The translations under genes and the position numbers were made by a program. The notes below the pieces were generated by a model. That model worked only from the letters and a program-made list of their open reading frames with translations, was not told the DNA's origin and ran no database searches. This document shows, piece after piece, positions 38,470 to 48,226 of a DNA stretch of 64,000 nt. Position 1 is the stretch's first letter. The number at the start of each line of letters is the position of its first letter. The stretch spans positions 1 through 64,000 of the forward strand of contig JAURNY010000010.1 of assembly GCA_030829955.1 (NCBI GenBank). The letters are read 5' to 3'. The stretch is from Gammaproteobacteria bacterium (lineage in GTDB: Bacteria; Pseudomonadota; Gammaproteobacteria; Eutrophobiales; Eutrophobiaceae).

Positions 38470-38739
38470 ATGCAAACAAAAACACTAACAATTGTTAATA
38501 AACTGGGGCTACATGCCCGCGCTGCTGCCAAATTTGTACAAACGGCTTCAGCGTTTGAAGCAGAGATTACAATTAATTCGGGTCATCTTGAAGTCAGTGG
38601 TAAAAGTATTATGGGTATTATGATGCTGGCAGCGGGCAAGGGTAAGGAGATTAGTGTCTCAGCCGTTGGCAAGGATGAAAAAGAAGCAATGAAGGCAATT
38701 GAGGACTTAATCAATGATAAATTTGGTGAGGACGAATGA
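38470..38739 (+). CDS. ptsH: Phosphocarrier protein HPr (NPr-type)
   Basis: An 89-residue phosphocarrier with active-site His15 in LGLHARAA and regulatory Ser46 in GKSIMGIMML, the site of HprK. It passes phosphate from enzyme I to EIIA-Ntr. The start MQTKTLTIVNKLG follows a weak ribosome binding site. The stop overlaps the ptsI start (ATGA). Confidence 0.96.
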   Translation: MQTKTLTIVNKLGLHARAAAKFVQTASAFEAEITINSGHLEVSGKSIMGIMMLAAGKGKEISVSAVGKDEKEAMKAIEDLINDKFGEDE

Positions 38740-40475
38740 CAATCCTCTTACAAGGTGTCAATGTCTCGCGCGGTATAGCGATTGGTCATGCGCACCTGTT
38801 ACAAAATGATCAGATAGATGTTCGAGAATACTCAATTCATAGTTCTCATATTGATGAAGAAATACAACGTCTCAATGATGCAATAGGCGATGCGCGTCAA
38901 CAGTTGCGCGCAATAAGAGATCATATTCCATCATCTACATCGGCAGATATTGCTGCCTTTATCGATACACATTTATTGATGATGGAAGATATTGCAATCA
39001 CGGAAGAACCAAAGCGAATTATTAAAGAACGTTTATGTAATGCAGAGTGGGCACTGAAGCTGCAACGCGATGCTGTAGTCAATGTTTTTGAGGAAATGGC
39101 CGACGCCTATCTCAGTACTCGTCGTGATGATGTGAATCATGTTGTTAATCGTATTCTTCGCGTCATGTTAAATCAGAAGCCGCTTGCACATGAGATGCCT
39201 GATGATTCACTAAATGGAAGAATCATTCTAGCAGAAGACCTGACTCCTGCGGATACCGTCATGATGCAGCACAATGGAATTCTTGCTTTTGCTACAGAGT
39301 TTGGTGGCCCTACTTCCCACACTGCTATTCTGGCAAGAAGTCTTGGTATTCCTGCAATAGTCGGTATTCAAAATGCAAGAAAATATATAAAAAATGATGA
39401 CCTGATCATTATTGATGGCACTAATGGCATTGTCCTAATTGATCCGGATGAATGCATTCAATCACATTATGAAAAACGTCAGCGCGAGGATAGGCGTTAT
39501 ATCAATTCTTTGGGTCGACTTAAGAATACAACCACCAAAACAAGTGATGGTATCAGCATAAACCTGATGGCGAATATAGAACTGCCAAGTGATTTTGATA
39601 CTGTTCGTGATGTCGGTGCGTCGGGTGTTGGCTTATATCGTACCGAATTTTTGTATATGAACCGCGAAGCTTTGCCAGACGAGGAAGAACATTTCAATAC
39701 CTATATGGATGTGATGAAGTCGCTTGATGGTTTACCGCTTACTATTCGCACACTGGATCTTGGAGCGGATAAACAGGTTGATGGCATTACCAAAAATATA
39801 GGACAGCAACGCACTAACCCGGCACTGGGATTGCGAGCAGTAAGACTTTGCTTAAGAGAGCCTGGTCTTTTCCGACCACAACTGCGCGCAATTATACGAG
39901 CGTCTGCATATGGGCCGATAAGAATAATGATTCCTATGTTGACTAATCTTCAGGAAATTCAACAGGTGATGACTATTATTGAAGAGATTCAACTAGAACT
40001 TGAAAAAAAAGAAATCGGTTTTGATAAAGATATACAAATTGGTGGCATGGTAGAGGTGCCGGCATCAGCAGTGTGTGCAGATATTTTTGCAAAAAAACTC
40101 GACTTTCTTTCTATAGGTACTAACGATTTAATTCAATATACCATGGCCATCGACCGTGTTAATGACGAAGTAAATTATCTTTACGATCCTTTTCATCCAT
40201 CCGTGTTAAGACTGATTCATATGACGATAAACGCAGGAAAAAAAGCAAAGATTCCGGTAGCCATGTGTGGTGAAATGGCAGGTGATCCAAACAGTACAAG
40301 ATTATTGTTAGGGTTGGGCTTGCGTGAGTTCAGTGTGCATTCAGCGAGCCTGTTGGAGATCAAAAAGATCATTATTGATAGTGATGTTGAAGAAGCAACC
40401 AGGCTGGCTAAACGTGCCTTAAAGGCCAATAATGGTGTTGATGTAATTGAATTATTCAGAAATAGTTCTGATTAA
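38736..40475 (+). CDS. ptsI: PTS enzyme I
   Basis: Phosphoenolpyruvate-protein phosphotransferase, 579 residues, without the N-terminal GAF domain of PtsP. The phosphorylated His lies in GGPTSHTAILARSLGIPA (about 180-197), and the C-terminal PEP-binding barrel has IGGMVEVPASA and the MCGEMAGD segment. No sugar-specific EIIB or EIIC gene is in the window, so this chain looks purely regulatory. Confidence 0.95.
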   Translation: MTILLQGVNVSRGIAIGHAHLLQNDQIDVREYSIHSSHIDEEIQRLNDAIGDARQQLRAIRDHIPSSTSADIAAFIDTHLLMMEDIAITEEPKRIIKERLCNAEWALKLQRDAVVNVFEEMADAYLSTRRDDVNHVVNRILRVMLNQKPLAHEMPDDSLNGRIILAEDLTPADTVMMQHNGILAFATEFGGPTSHTAILARSLGIPAIVGIQNARKYIKNDDLIIIDGTNGIVLIDPDECIQSHYEKRQREDRRYINSLGRLKNTTTKTSDGISINLMANIELPSDFDTVRDVGASGVGLYRTEFLYMNREALPDEEEHFNTYMDVMKSLDGLPLTIRTLDLGADKQVDGITKNIGQQRTNPALGLRAVRLCLREPGLFRPQLRAIIRASAYGPIRIMIPMLTNLQEIQQVMTIIEEIQLELEKKEIGFDKDIQIGGMVEVPASAVCADIFAKKLDFLSIGTNDLIQYTMAIDRVNDEVNYLYDPFHPSVLRLIHMTINAGKKAKIPVAMCGEMAGDPNSTRLLLGLGLREFSVHSASLLEIKKIIIDSDVEEATRLAKRALKANNGVDVIELFRNSSD

Positions 40476-40574
40476 TTATTCCGCAATATAAAGTCTCTAT
40501 TATTCTTTTTTTCAGCGCAATCGTGTTAAGTTGCGTATTATTGTCTTAAAAATACTAATAATAAATTTAATTCA

Positions 40575-41933
40575 ATGAACGACATTACAGAACCAGTTGA
40601 AGAGCAAACGGCGTTAGAGTCCTTGCATGAAGCTTTGGAGCAGGATAATAAACCGCTTGCCCGTTCTGTGGTTGATGCCTTACACCCCTCTGAAATTGCC
40701 GACCTTATTGAAGGTTTACCCAAGCAGCAACGTTACGAAGTCTGGCAATTAGTTGATTCCGAAGTTGAAGGTGATGTGCTATCGCATACACAGGATGCTG
40801 TGCGCGCTGAATTAATGGAGCAAATGTTGCCGCATGAAGTGGCACAGGCAACACAGGATCTGGATACGGATGACGTCGCTGATATCCTGCAGGATTTACC
40901 CGAACCTATAGCAGAAAGCATTCTATTGGCAATGGATGAGCAAAACCGACATCGTTTGGCATCGGTCATGACTTATCCTGAAGATAGTGCGGGTGGTTTG
41001 ATGAACCTTGATGTTACCTCTGTCAGGGCAGATGTAAGCCTTGATGTGGTGACACGTTATTTAAGACGTGTGGGCGATATTCCCGAAGATACCAATAACA
41101 TCATGGTTGTCGACCGCGATAATCATTATTTGGGTGTCTTACATCTGACAGATTTGTTGTTAAAAGAGCAAGCAACTACCGTTGGAGAATGGTTGGAAGA
41201 AGCGCCGTTCCTGAAAGCAAATGCACCCACTTCTGATGTGACAAAACTATTCGAGCAACGTGACCTTGTTTCAGCAGCTGTTGTCGATGAAGAGGGAATG
41301 CTTCTGGGTCGTGTAACCATTGACGACGTTGTTGACGTTATCCAGAGCGAGGCAGAACAAACTGTTCGAAGTATGGCAGGTTTGAGTAGCGATGATGATA
41401 TGTTTGCTTCTGTCATTAGCAGTACACGTCGTCGAGCTGTCTGGTTAGGTATTAATTTGATGACAGTTTTTCTCGGGTCATGGGTGATTGGTCGTTTTGA
41501 AGATACCATTCAACAGTTAGTCGCTCTGGCAGTGTTATTGCCAGTTGTTGCCGGTATGGGGGGAATAGCCGGGAGTCAGACGCTTACCATCGCTATTCGC
41601 GGTATTGCGCAAGGTCAGTTGGTAAAAAGTAATGTAAAGCCATTGCTAATTAAAGAGCTTATGGTCGGTGTGCTGAATGGTTTGATCTGGTCCTGTATTG
41701 TGAGCCTGGTGGTAATCTTCTGGTTTGATGATCAGGCATTGGGATTGATTATCGGGTTAGCTATGTTGATTAATCTGGTTATCGCTGCCCTGGCTGGCGC
41801 ACTGATTCCGTTTATCCTTAAATCCTTTGGTATCGATCCAGCCATTGCTGGTGGTGTGGTATTAACGACGGTAACAGATGTAGTTGGCTTTATGACCTTT
41901 CTCGGCTTGGCAACCCTCTATCTAATTGTTTAG
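40575..41933 (+). CDS. mgtE: Magnesium transporter MgtE
   Basis: Mg2+ channel of 452 residues with the N-terminal cytoplasmic domain (about 1-130), two CBS domains (about 135-255, Mg2+ sensors) and a C-terminal block of five transmembrane helices from about 285. The pore-region motif MGGIAGSQTLTIAIRGIA and the late TDVVGFMTFLGLA are present. A 99-base gap separates it from ptsI. It converges with the EVE gene. Confidence 0.95.
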   Translation: MNDITEPVEEQTALESLHEALEQDNKPLARSVVDALHPSEIADLIEGLPKQQRYEVWQLVDSEVEGDVLSHTQDAVRAELMEQMLPHEVAQATQDLDTDDVADILQDLPEPIAESILLAMDEQNRHRLASVMTYPEDSAGGLMNLDVTSVRADVSLDVVTRYLRRVGDIPEDTNNIMVVDRDNHYLGVLHLTDLLLKEQATTVGEWLEEAPFLKANAPTSDVTKLFEQRDLVSAAVVDEEGMLLGRVTIDDVVDVIQSEAEQTVRSMAGLSSDDDMFASVISSTRRRAVWLGINLMTVFLGSWVIGRFEDTIQQLVALAVLLPVVAGMGGIAGSQTLTIAIRGIAQGQLVKSNVKPLLIKELMVGVLNGLIWSCIVSLVVIFWFDDQALGLIIGLAMLINLVIAALAGALIPFILKSFGIDPAIAGGVVLTTVTDVVGFMTFLGLATLYLIV

Positions 41934-41936
41934 GTT

Positions 41937-42395
41937 TTATTCCAGACCAGAAATATAATTCCATTCTTTTTTGCTTACCGGCATGATTGAGAGTCGGTTG
42001 CCTTTCTGTAATAACTTCATATCTTTTAACTGCTTGTGATCGCGTAATTCTGAAAGTGAAATGGTTCGTTTTAACTTACGCTTATATTTCACATCAACAT
42101 AAAACCAGCGTGGGTTCTCCGGATAACTTTTAGGATCAAAGTGTTTATCATCAGGATCAAATGCCGTATGGTCGGGATAACCTTCTTTGTCAATAGTCAT
42201 GATGCCTACGATACCCGGTTCATCGCAGTTGGAATGATAGAAAAAAACCAGATCACCCTTTTTCATTTCATCACGCATCATATTACGTGCCTGATAATTT
42301 CTGACGCCATCCCAGGCTTCTTTTTGTTTCGGACGTTTTTTTAAATCATCAATACTGAACTCGGAAGGTTCAGATTTCATTAACCAGTAATTCAT
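41937..42395 (-). CDS. EVE domain protein
   Basis: A 152-residue EVE-domain protein (PUA-like fold, proposed to bind modified nucleic-acid bases). It begins MNYWLMKSEPSEFSIDDL and contains WDGVRNYQARNMMRDEMKKGDLVFFYHSN, the classical stretch. It lies 22 bases downstream of the 6S RNA gene on the same strand, where E. coli has the fau (ygfA) gene instead. Confidence 0.9.
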   Translation of the reverse strand: MNYWLMKSEPSEFSIDDLKKRPKQKEAWDGVRNYQARNMMRDEMKKGDLVFFYHSNCDEPGIVGIMTIDKEGYPDHTAFDPDDKHFDPKSYPENPRWFYVDVKYKRKLKRTISLSELRDHKQLKDMKLLQKGNRLSIMPVSKKEWNYISGLE

Positions 42396-42416
42396 TTGAA
42401 TACCTACTGAAAATTA

Positions 42417-42612
42417 GGGGGTATCAACCGCAATGTCGTCTCAGACATTGGACTTGAACCAGAGGTTCAAGTGGGCATCTTAGGAAACAGCGTATCAGGC
42501 TTTCCACGTGGTTGGACATGCGCAACAACACTGTTTTCAGATTCCCTGGTTAGTATCTTATCGGCTCAAGTCACCACGAGTATGACAACGGCCATCGCAG
42601 AAGATACCCAAG
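42417..42612 (-). ncRNA. ssrS: 6S RNA
   Basis: Read on the minus strand, this region matches the 6S RNA pattern. GGGTATC (42609-42603) and GATACCC (42425-42419) form the closing stem. An inner TTGAGCCGATA segment corresponds to CTGAGCCGATA of E. coli 6S, and CTTGAACCTCTGGTTCAAG is the highly conserved apical helix. It follows zapA on the same strand, the usual gammaproteobacterial position. 6S RNA mimics an open promoter and binds sigma-70 holoenzyme. The ends are approximate. Confidence 0.88.
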
Positions 42613-42619
42613 CTTGAAA

Positions 42620-42955
42620 CTAGGTGCTCTGAGAGATTGGATCTTCAATATCCAGTTGCTTTTCTCTAACCAGAGCATTGTTGATTTTGTTTTGTAAACG
42701 CTTAAGCGTACTGTCTATATTAGTAGTATAGACCTGGTTTTTTTCTTTGTAAGCCAGCATCTCATGAGTAATATTCAGGGCTGTCATAACAGCAATTCGT
42801 TCTGTACCGATCACACCACCGTTACGTTTCATCTCAGTCATTTTTGCATTGAGAATATCGACAGCGGCACGTAATTGATCGTGTTCTTCATCGCTACAAT
42901 TAATCAGATATTCCTTTTCCAGAATGTTGACCTTGACGGGGTTGGTATCACTCAT
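42620..42955 (-). CDS. zapA: Cell division protein ZapA
   Basis: FtsZ-ring-associated protein, 111 residues. VNILEKEYLINCSDEEHDQLRAAVDILNAKM is the family N-terminal domain, followed by a coiled coil. Its ATG overlaps the upstream gene's stop (ATGA). The 6S RNA gene begins just downstream. Confidence 0.95.
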   Translation of the reverse strand: MSDTNPVKVNILEKEYLINCSDEEHDQLRAAVDILNAKMTEMKRNGGVIGTERIAVMTALNITHEMLAYKEKNQVYTTNIDSTLKRLQNKINNALVREKQLDIEDPISQST

Positions 42956-43176
42956 GGCCGAGTTTCCATAGCACGCAGGCGACTAATCATCGATTCTATA
43001 CGAGTACGGGCCTGCTCAGTTTTTTCAATTAATATTGCACGTTCATTTACCAGACCTTCCTGCTGGTTACGTAATGCTGAATTTTCTGATTTTAACTTTT
43101 CTATGGTTTTAATCAGATCATCTACTCTGGCCTCAAGCGATGCTAGATCGGAATTGTCTATATCATTATCAGTCAT
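42952..43176 (-). CDS. Small coiled-coil protein (TIGR02449 family)
   Basis: A 74-residue coiled-coil protein (heptad-like pattern through LEARVDDLIKTIEKLKSENSALRNQQ). It matches the TIGR02449 family, usually found upstream of zapA and reminiscent of ZapB. Its stop overlaps the zapA start. It probably works in division, but no activity is established. The 219-base region to ygfB holds the divergent promoters of both units and no gene. Confidence 0.8.
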   Translation of the reverse strand: MTDNDIDNSDLASLEARVDDLIKTIEKLKSENSALRNQQEGLVNERAILIEKTEQARTRIESMISRLRAMETRP

Positions 43177-43395
43177 ACTTTTATCCTGTCGGACAGTAAT
43201 CTATTAGATAAACTACGTTGATTGTTAATACACCCAGTTAGCAATATAGAATGCCTGCATAGTGTGGTCAACAGCAGATCCAAAATGCGACGATAGGATG
43301 AATATATTGTATGATTATGGGACTAATTTTCTAAATATTCGTCAGCGGAAATATCCAATAATGACGTGAATTCGTCATATATTAAGTAGACCATT

Positions 43396-43953
43396 ATGGA
43401 ACTGGATTATAATGAAATTGACATCGGTTTGATTGAGGCGAGCGCGGGTACACGTGCGTCTGAGTGTCATGGCCTGATAACAGCCTACTTTGTTTTCAAT
43501 AATGAATTACAGATGGGATTATTGCGTGATCACCTAGTCAGTGGGCTGGAAGATGCGCAGGCGCTTGATCAGGCTTATGCGGTAATTAATAAAATCGCGG
43601 AAGATGTTGCCAGTACATTAGAGTCGGAAGAAATTATATTTGACCTGTTAATTCCTGATGACGACGAGCCATTAACGCTGCGAACACAGGCCTTGTCTGA
43701 GTGGTGTGCCGGATTCATTTCCGGTCTGGGAGTAGCAGGTTTAAATGAACAGCATAGTCTACAAAATGAGAGCGAAGAATTTATTCAGGATCTGTCGAAA
43801 ATTGCTCGACTAGAAACCGAGCCTGAAGAGGATGAAGATTCGGAAACAGCATTTGTAGAATTAATTGAATATGTGCGTATAGGTGTGTTGATGCTGCATC
43901 AGGATTGGCATCCCAATACTCAGTTAGAAACAGGACCCAGGGTATTACATTGA
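43396..43953 (+). CDS. ygfB: UPF0149 family protein (YgfB-like)
   Basis: A 185-residue helical protein of the UPF0149/YgfB family. SAGTRASECHGLITAYF near the start and the LSEWCAGFISGLGVAGL and acidic EEFIQDLSKIA segments are the usual features. YgfB homologues in Pseudomonas modulate transcription of peptidoglycan-recycling genes, but that role is not shown here. Its TGA overlaps the TTG start of pepP. Confidence 0.9.
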   Translation: MELDYNEIDIGLIEASAGTRASECHGLITAYFVFNNELQMGLLRDHLVSGLEDAQALDQAYAVINKIAEDVASTLESEEIIFDLLIPDDDEPLTLRTQALSEWCAGFISGLGVAGLNEQHSLQNESEEFIQDLSKIARLETEPEEDEDSETAFVELIEYVRIGVLMLHQDWHPNTQLETGPRVLH

Positions 43954-45266
43954 AACACATTAACGAATGCAAAAGACGTCGCAAAAAATTGATGGATCTT
44001 ATTGGTTCAGACAGTATTGCTATTATACCTACTGCTTCAGTACATATTAGAAACCGTGATGTCGAGTTCCCTTTCCGTCCGGACAGCGACTTTTATTATT
44101 TGACAGCCTACCCCGAACCGGAAGCTGTTGTTGTGCTTATCCCTGATCGTGAAGAGGGTGAATTTTTAATTTTCTGTCGGGAACGTGATGCAGAAATGGA
44201 AACATGGCATGGTCGTCGCGCAGGTCTGGATGGAGCAATGGAAACCTATGGCGCTGATGATGCCTTTCCCATCGAAGATATGGATGAAATATTGCCCGGT
44301 CTCATCGAAGGTCATGATCGCGTATTTTATAATATGGGTCGTGATCAACAGTTTGATCAACGCGTACTTGGGTGGGTCAATCAGATTCGAAATAAATCAC
44401 GTTCCGGCGTGAACGCTCCCGAAGAATTTATCGCGTTAAATCATTTTCTGCATGAAATGCGACTATATAAAAGTAGTCATGAGATTAAGTTGATGAGGAA
44501 AGCTGCACAAATTGCAGCTGCAGGCCATCGTCGAGCAATGCAATATTGTCGACCGGGAATGAATGAATTTCAGATTGAGTCTGAGTTACTCTATGAATTT
44601 ATGAGGCAAGGCTCACGTACACCGGCTTACCCTTCCATTGTTGGGGGTGGTGCAAATGGTTGTATTCTGCATTACACTGAAAACAAGGATCTGTTAAATG
44701 ATGGAGATCTGTTATTGATAGATGCTGGTGCGGAATATGAAGGTTATGCCAGTGATATTACTCGTACCTTTCCCGTGAATGGCAATTTCAATAAGGCCCA
44801 ACGTCAGGCCTATGATCTGGTACTTGCCGCACAATATGCTGCGATTGAGCAAGTAAAACCGGGAAATCACTGGAACGATCCTCATGATGCAGCAGTAAAG
44901 GTATTGACCGAAGGCATGGTAGAGCTGGGTATTCTTAAAGGCAATGTAGAACGGCTATTGGAAGAACATACTTATCGCAAATATTACATGCATCGTACCG
45001 GACATTGGTTAGGAATGGACGTACATGATGTGGGTGATTACAAGCTGGAAGATGAATGGCGCATGCTGGAGCCCGGTATGGTATTAACTGTTGAGCCCGG
45101 TATTTATCTTCCTGCTGAGTCAAATGGTTTGGCCAATAAATGGTTTAACATTGGTATTCGTATTGAAGACGATGTGTTGGTGACTAAAGACGGATATGAG
45201 GTTCTCAGTAAAGACGTGCCTAAGGAAGCTGACGAGATAATGGAGCTAATGAACAAGGTAGCGTAA
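43950..45266 (+). CDS. pepP: Xaa-Pro aminopeptidase (aminopeptidase P)
   Basis: Removes N-terminal residues preceding proline. The chosen start is TTG 43950, overlapping the ygfB stop (TTGA); a longer frame begins 45 bases earlier inside ygfB. The 438-residue protein has the N-terminal creatinase-like domain (MKHINECKRRRKKLMD...) and the C-terminal pita-bread domain with metal ligands in DAGAEYEGYASDITRTF, HWLGMDVHD, VEPGIYL and IRIEDDVL. Confidence 0.94.
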   Translation: MKHINECKRRRKKLMDLIGSDSIAIIPTASVHIRNRDVEFPFRPDSDFYYLTAYPEPEAVVVLIPDREEGEFLIFCRERDAEMETWHGRRAGLDGAMETYGADDAFPIEDMDEILPGLIEGHDRVFYNMGRDQQFDQRVLGWVNQIRNKSRSGVNAPEEFIALNHFLHEMRLYKSSHEIKLMRKAAQIAAAGHRRAMQYCRPGMNEFQIESELLYEFMRQGSRTPAYPSIVGGGANGCILHYTENKDLLNDGDLLLIDAGAEYEGYASDITRTFPVNGNFNKAQRQAYDLVLAAQYAAIEQVKPGNHWNDPHDAAVKVLTEGMVELGILKGNVERLLEEHTYRKYYMHRTGHWLGMDVHDVGDYKLEDEWRMLEPGMVLTVEPGIYLPAESNGLANKWFNIGIRIEDDVLVTKDGYEVLSKDVPKEADEIMELMNKVA

Positions 45267-46504
45267 TGTCGAAAGATTGGGATTACGATATCTTTATCAG
45301 TGGTGCTGGCATGGTGGGGTGCAGTCTTGCCCTTGGCCTGGCGTCAACAGGTTTAAAGATTGCAATTATTGATGCCACTCAACTAAAACAAAGCGATAAA
45401 ACCACTTTCGATGAACGCGGTATAACATTATCACTAGCGTCAAAACGAATATTTGAAAACCTGGGGCTTTGGCAAGCTTTACAATCTTCAAGCTATCCAA
45501 TCAAACAGGTTCATATATCTGAACAGAATCGTTTTGCCTTTACCCGTTTACGTGCCAATGAAATGAATGTGGATGCGCTTGGCTATGTCGTTATTGCCAG
45601 TACACTCGGAAATGGCCTAAGAAAGTCATTGTCACAGCATGATAATATTGAATTTATTTGTCCTGCCGAATTGAAGTCTTTTGAATTAACTCAACAGGGA
45701 ATGAGGGTCACTTGGCAGCAGGAAGGCAGTGAAAGAAGTGCGAGAGCAGGTCTATTGATCGGTGCAGATGGCTCCTGTTCACTTACGAGACGACTTGCCG
45801 GTATCAATACCGAGCAACATGATTTTAAACAAACTGCTATCGTTGCAAATGTCTCTACCGAAAAACGGAATCAATATACAGCGTATGAACGCTTTACCCC
45901 GCATGGACCTATTGCTTTATTGCCTGTCGCCGAGAATCGATCAGTATTGGTTTATGTGGTTAATAGCGAAGATGCAGATTACTGTTTATCACTAGATGAC
46001 CCACAATTTTTAGCACGGGTACAGTCGGAAACAGGTCGTCGTCTTGGGCGTTTAATTACGGTTGGTGTGAGACGTAGCTATCCTATTTTTTATCAAAACG
46101 CAGTCAGACAGTATCAACCTCAATTATTGTTACTAGGTAATGCTGTTCACACGATACACCCTAATTCAGCACAGGGATTTAATCTGGGTTTACGTGATGT
46201 TGCTGGTTTGGCAGAGGTGATTAAGCAATCGCTAGTCAATGGGTTGACACTTGATGATGTTCGCATACTTGAACGTTATGTCGACAACAGGACAGAGGAT
46301 CAAAAACGAATCATCAATTTTACCAATGGTCTCGCTGAACATTTCTATCATCAACAAATCGTCAGCAATCTATTGAGAGATGTAGCGATGATTGGCATTG
46401 ATTCGCTACCCTTTTTGAAAAAACAGTTGATGCAATTAACCATGGGTATGCTTGGCCGTCAGCCGGAACTGGTGCGTTACAGTATGCAACAGGAAATAGT
46501 ATGA
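45266..46504 (+). CDS. ubiH: Ubiquinone biosynthesis FAD monooxygenase UbiH
   Basis: FAD-dependent ring hydroxylase of the UbiH/COQ6 type, proposed to hydroxylate C6 (2-octaprenyl-6-methoxyphenol). The Rossmann motif GAGMVGCSLALGLA lies at about 11-24. The FAD-binding GNAVHTIHPNSAQGFNLGLRD, near 290-310, is characteristic. Length 412 residues. The stop overlaps the ubiI start. Confidence 0.9.
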   Translation: MSKDWDYDIFISGAGMVGCSLALGLASTGLKIAIIDATQLKQSDKTTFDERGITLSLASKRIFENLGLWQALQSSSYPIKQVHISEQNRFAFTRLRANEMNVDALGYVVIASTLGNGLRKSLSQHDNIEFICPAELKSFELTQQGMRVTWQQEGSERSARAGLLIGADGSCSLTRRLAGINTEQHDFKQTAIVANVSTEKRNQYTAYERFTPHGPIALLPVAENRSVLVYVVNSEDADYCLSLDDPQFLARVQSETGRRLGRLITVGVRRSYPIFYQNAVRQYQPQLLLLGNAVHTIHPNSAQGFNLGLRDVAGLAEVIKQSLVNGLTLDDVRILERYVDNRTEDQKRIINFTNGLAEHFYHQQIVSNLLRDVAMIGIDSLPFLKKQLMQLTMGMLGRQPELVRYSMQQEIV

Positions 46505-47718
46505 AGCTGGATGCGGATGTCATTATTGTCGGTGCCGGAATTACTGGCACTGCCTGTGCCTGTTTATTAGCAAAGCAAGGCTTAGAAGTAATTTTACTGG
46601 AAGCTGCTGCGCGTGAACTCGATGATCTAAAACCATGTGACCCGCGTATCTTCGCGATAAGTCCTGCATCTAAAACCTTACTGGAATTAACAGGCGCATG
46701 GCGACGATTGGCGGAAGAGGATATTGGGCATTATCAAACCATGCATGTCTGGGATGAAAATGGCTTAGGTGAAATTCATTTTGATAGTGCCGAAATATGT
46801 CAACCAACCATGGGTTATATTATTCCCTACATGGCGATAGCCGATGCCTTACAGGATCGTATGTTAGACATGGAATCGATTCGTTGTTCGTGGTCTGCAA
46901 AGCCTGTTGCCATTGAAGATGAAGGTGAATCAATTAAGGTTTCAACGGAAGCTAATCTTGATTATCGTGCCAAATTAATTATTGCTGCTGATGGTAGTCA
47001 TTCCATTATTCGTCAATTAGCAGGTATTAAATTTAACAAGCATGATTATCAACAGGCGGCGCTTGCATGTACGGCAATCACTGAACGTTCGCATGAACAG
47101 GTTGCCAGACAGCGTTTTTTAACGAATGGCCCTTTGGCCTTTTTACCCATGGTAAACCCGCATCAATCCGCGATCGTCTGGTCAGAAAAGCCAGAGAAAA
47201 TTAATGAATTATTATCGCTGGATGAAACACAATTTAATCAAACATTAGCTGATGCCTTTGCTAATGAATTATCCAGTGTTACTTCAAGTACAAAGCGCTT
47301 TTCATTTCCACTTTATCGTGCTGAAGCTGAACATTATGTGAAATCAAGGATTGCATTGGTCGGTGATAGTGCGCATGTTATTCATCCATTAGCAGGACTT
47401 GGTGCTAATCTCGGGCTTGTCGACGTTGCAGCACTATGTGAAATAATTCAGAGTTACCATGTCCGTAAGCGAGATTTTGGTAAGCAGCAGGTATTAAGAC
47501 GTTATGAGCGTTGGCGTAAGGGCGAAAATAAAAATATGTTGTATTTAATGGATGGTTTTAAATATCTGTTTGAAAAGCAGACGATGTTTATGCCATGGAT
47601 CAGGAATATCGGGCTTGATACCATTGATGCGATGCCTTTATTTAAAAATATCATCATGAAACGGGCTATGGGCTTAGAAGGAAATTTACCTAAATATTTA
47701 AAGATTAATATTAACTAA
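46501..47718 (+). CDS. ubiI: Ubiquinone biosynthesis FAD monooxygenase (UbiI/VisC-like)
   Basis: Second member of the same hydroxylase family, paired with ubiH as in E. coli. It has GAGITGTACACLLAKQG (about 11-27) and the second FAD motif GDSAHVIHPLAGLGANLGLVD (about 289-309). The ring position hydroxylated (C5 for UbiI, C1 for UbiM/UbiL types) cannot be fixed from the sequence alone; the name follows synteny. Length 405 residues. Confidence 0.8.
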   Translation: MKLDADVIIVGAGITGTACACLLAKQGLEVILLEAAARELDDLKPCDPRIFAISPASKTLLELTGAWRRLAEEDIGHYQTMHVWDENGLGEIHFDSAEICQPTMGYIIPYMAIADALQDRMLDMESIRCSWSAKPVAIEDEGESIKVSTEANLDYRAKLIIAADGSHSIIRQLAGIKFNKHDYQQAALACTAITERSHEQVARQRFLTNGPLAFLPMVNPHQSAIVWSEKPEKINELLSLDETQFNQTLADAFANELSSVTSSTKRFSFPLYRAEAEHYVKSRIALVGDSAHVIHPLAGLGANLGLVDVAALCEIIQSYHVRKRDFGKQQVLRRYERWRKGENKNMLYLMDGFKYLFEKQTMFMPWIRNIGLDTIDAMPLFKNIIMKRAMGLEGNLPKYLKININ

Positions 47719-47727
47719 ATAGTGTTT

Positions 47728-48226
47728 ATGCAAAATCCTTATAAATACAGTAAACATTTATTTGCATTTTTAATAATTACGATGACCTTTGATGTAAAGG
47801 CTGAGAAATTAATTGAAGCAAACAGTCATGTTTTGACTATAGATAATGAACCTCAGATTATTAATATTAATAAAACCGGGAATTAATATATTAAAGAAGT
47901 AGCAGCTCTGTTTAAGTGAGAATATAAAGAAGTTAATCAGACTGGAATAAGATAAGGTTTTGTTTATATGTGTAGAGTAGGAATACGGTTATAAAAAACG
48001 ATTTGGAATCAATACAGAAAATGTATAGACATGCGATTTAATATCAGGTCTCAATGATAAATTCAACAGTGCTATGGATGATCATGAATCAATAGTATAT
48101 CAATTTATTGATATTGGGCCTGATACAGTTACGATAAAATTTAAATCCGAGTTTAATCATGGGTCGTTTGGCGAGGATAAAACAACTATTGATAAAGAAT
48201 CTATCAAAATTCTATATCGGCAATAA
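47728..48226 (+). pseudogene. Probable decayed gene for an unrecognised secreted protein
   Basis: The frame from ATG 47728 gives 52 residues with an exported-looking N-terminus (HLFAFLIITMTFDVKAEK), then stops at 47884-47886. Open stretches continue with further stops, and a last segment (about 47999-48226, interrupted by one TAG near 48029) reads LISGLNDKFNSAMDDHESIV and a beta-rich VTIKFKSEF. This layout looks like one small secreted protein broken by stops. I do not recognise the family. The 651-base gap between ubiI and glnS contains only this and the glnS upstream region. Confidence 0.45.
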
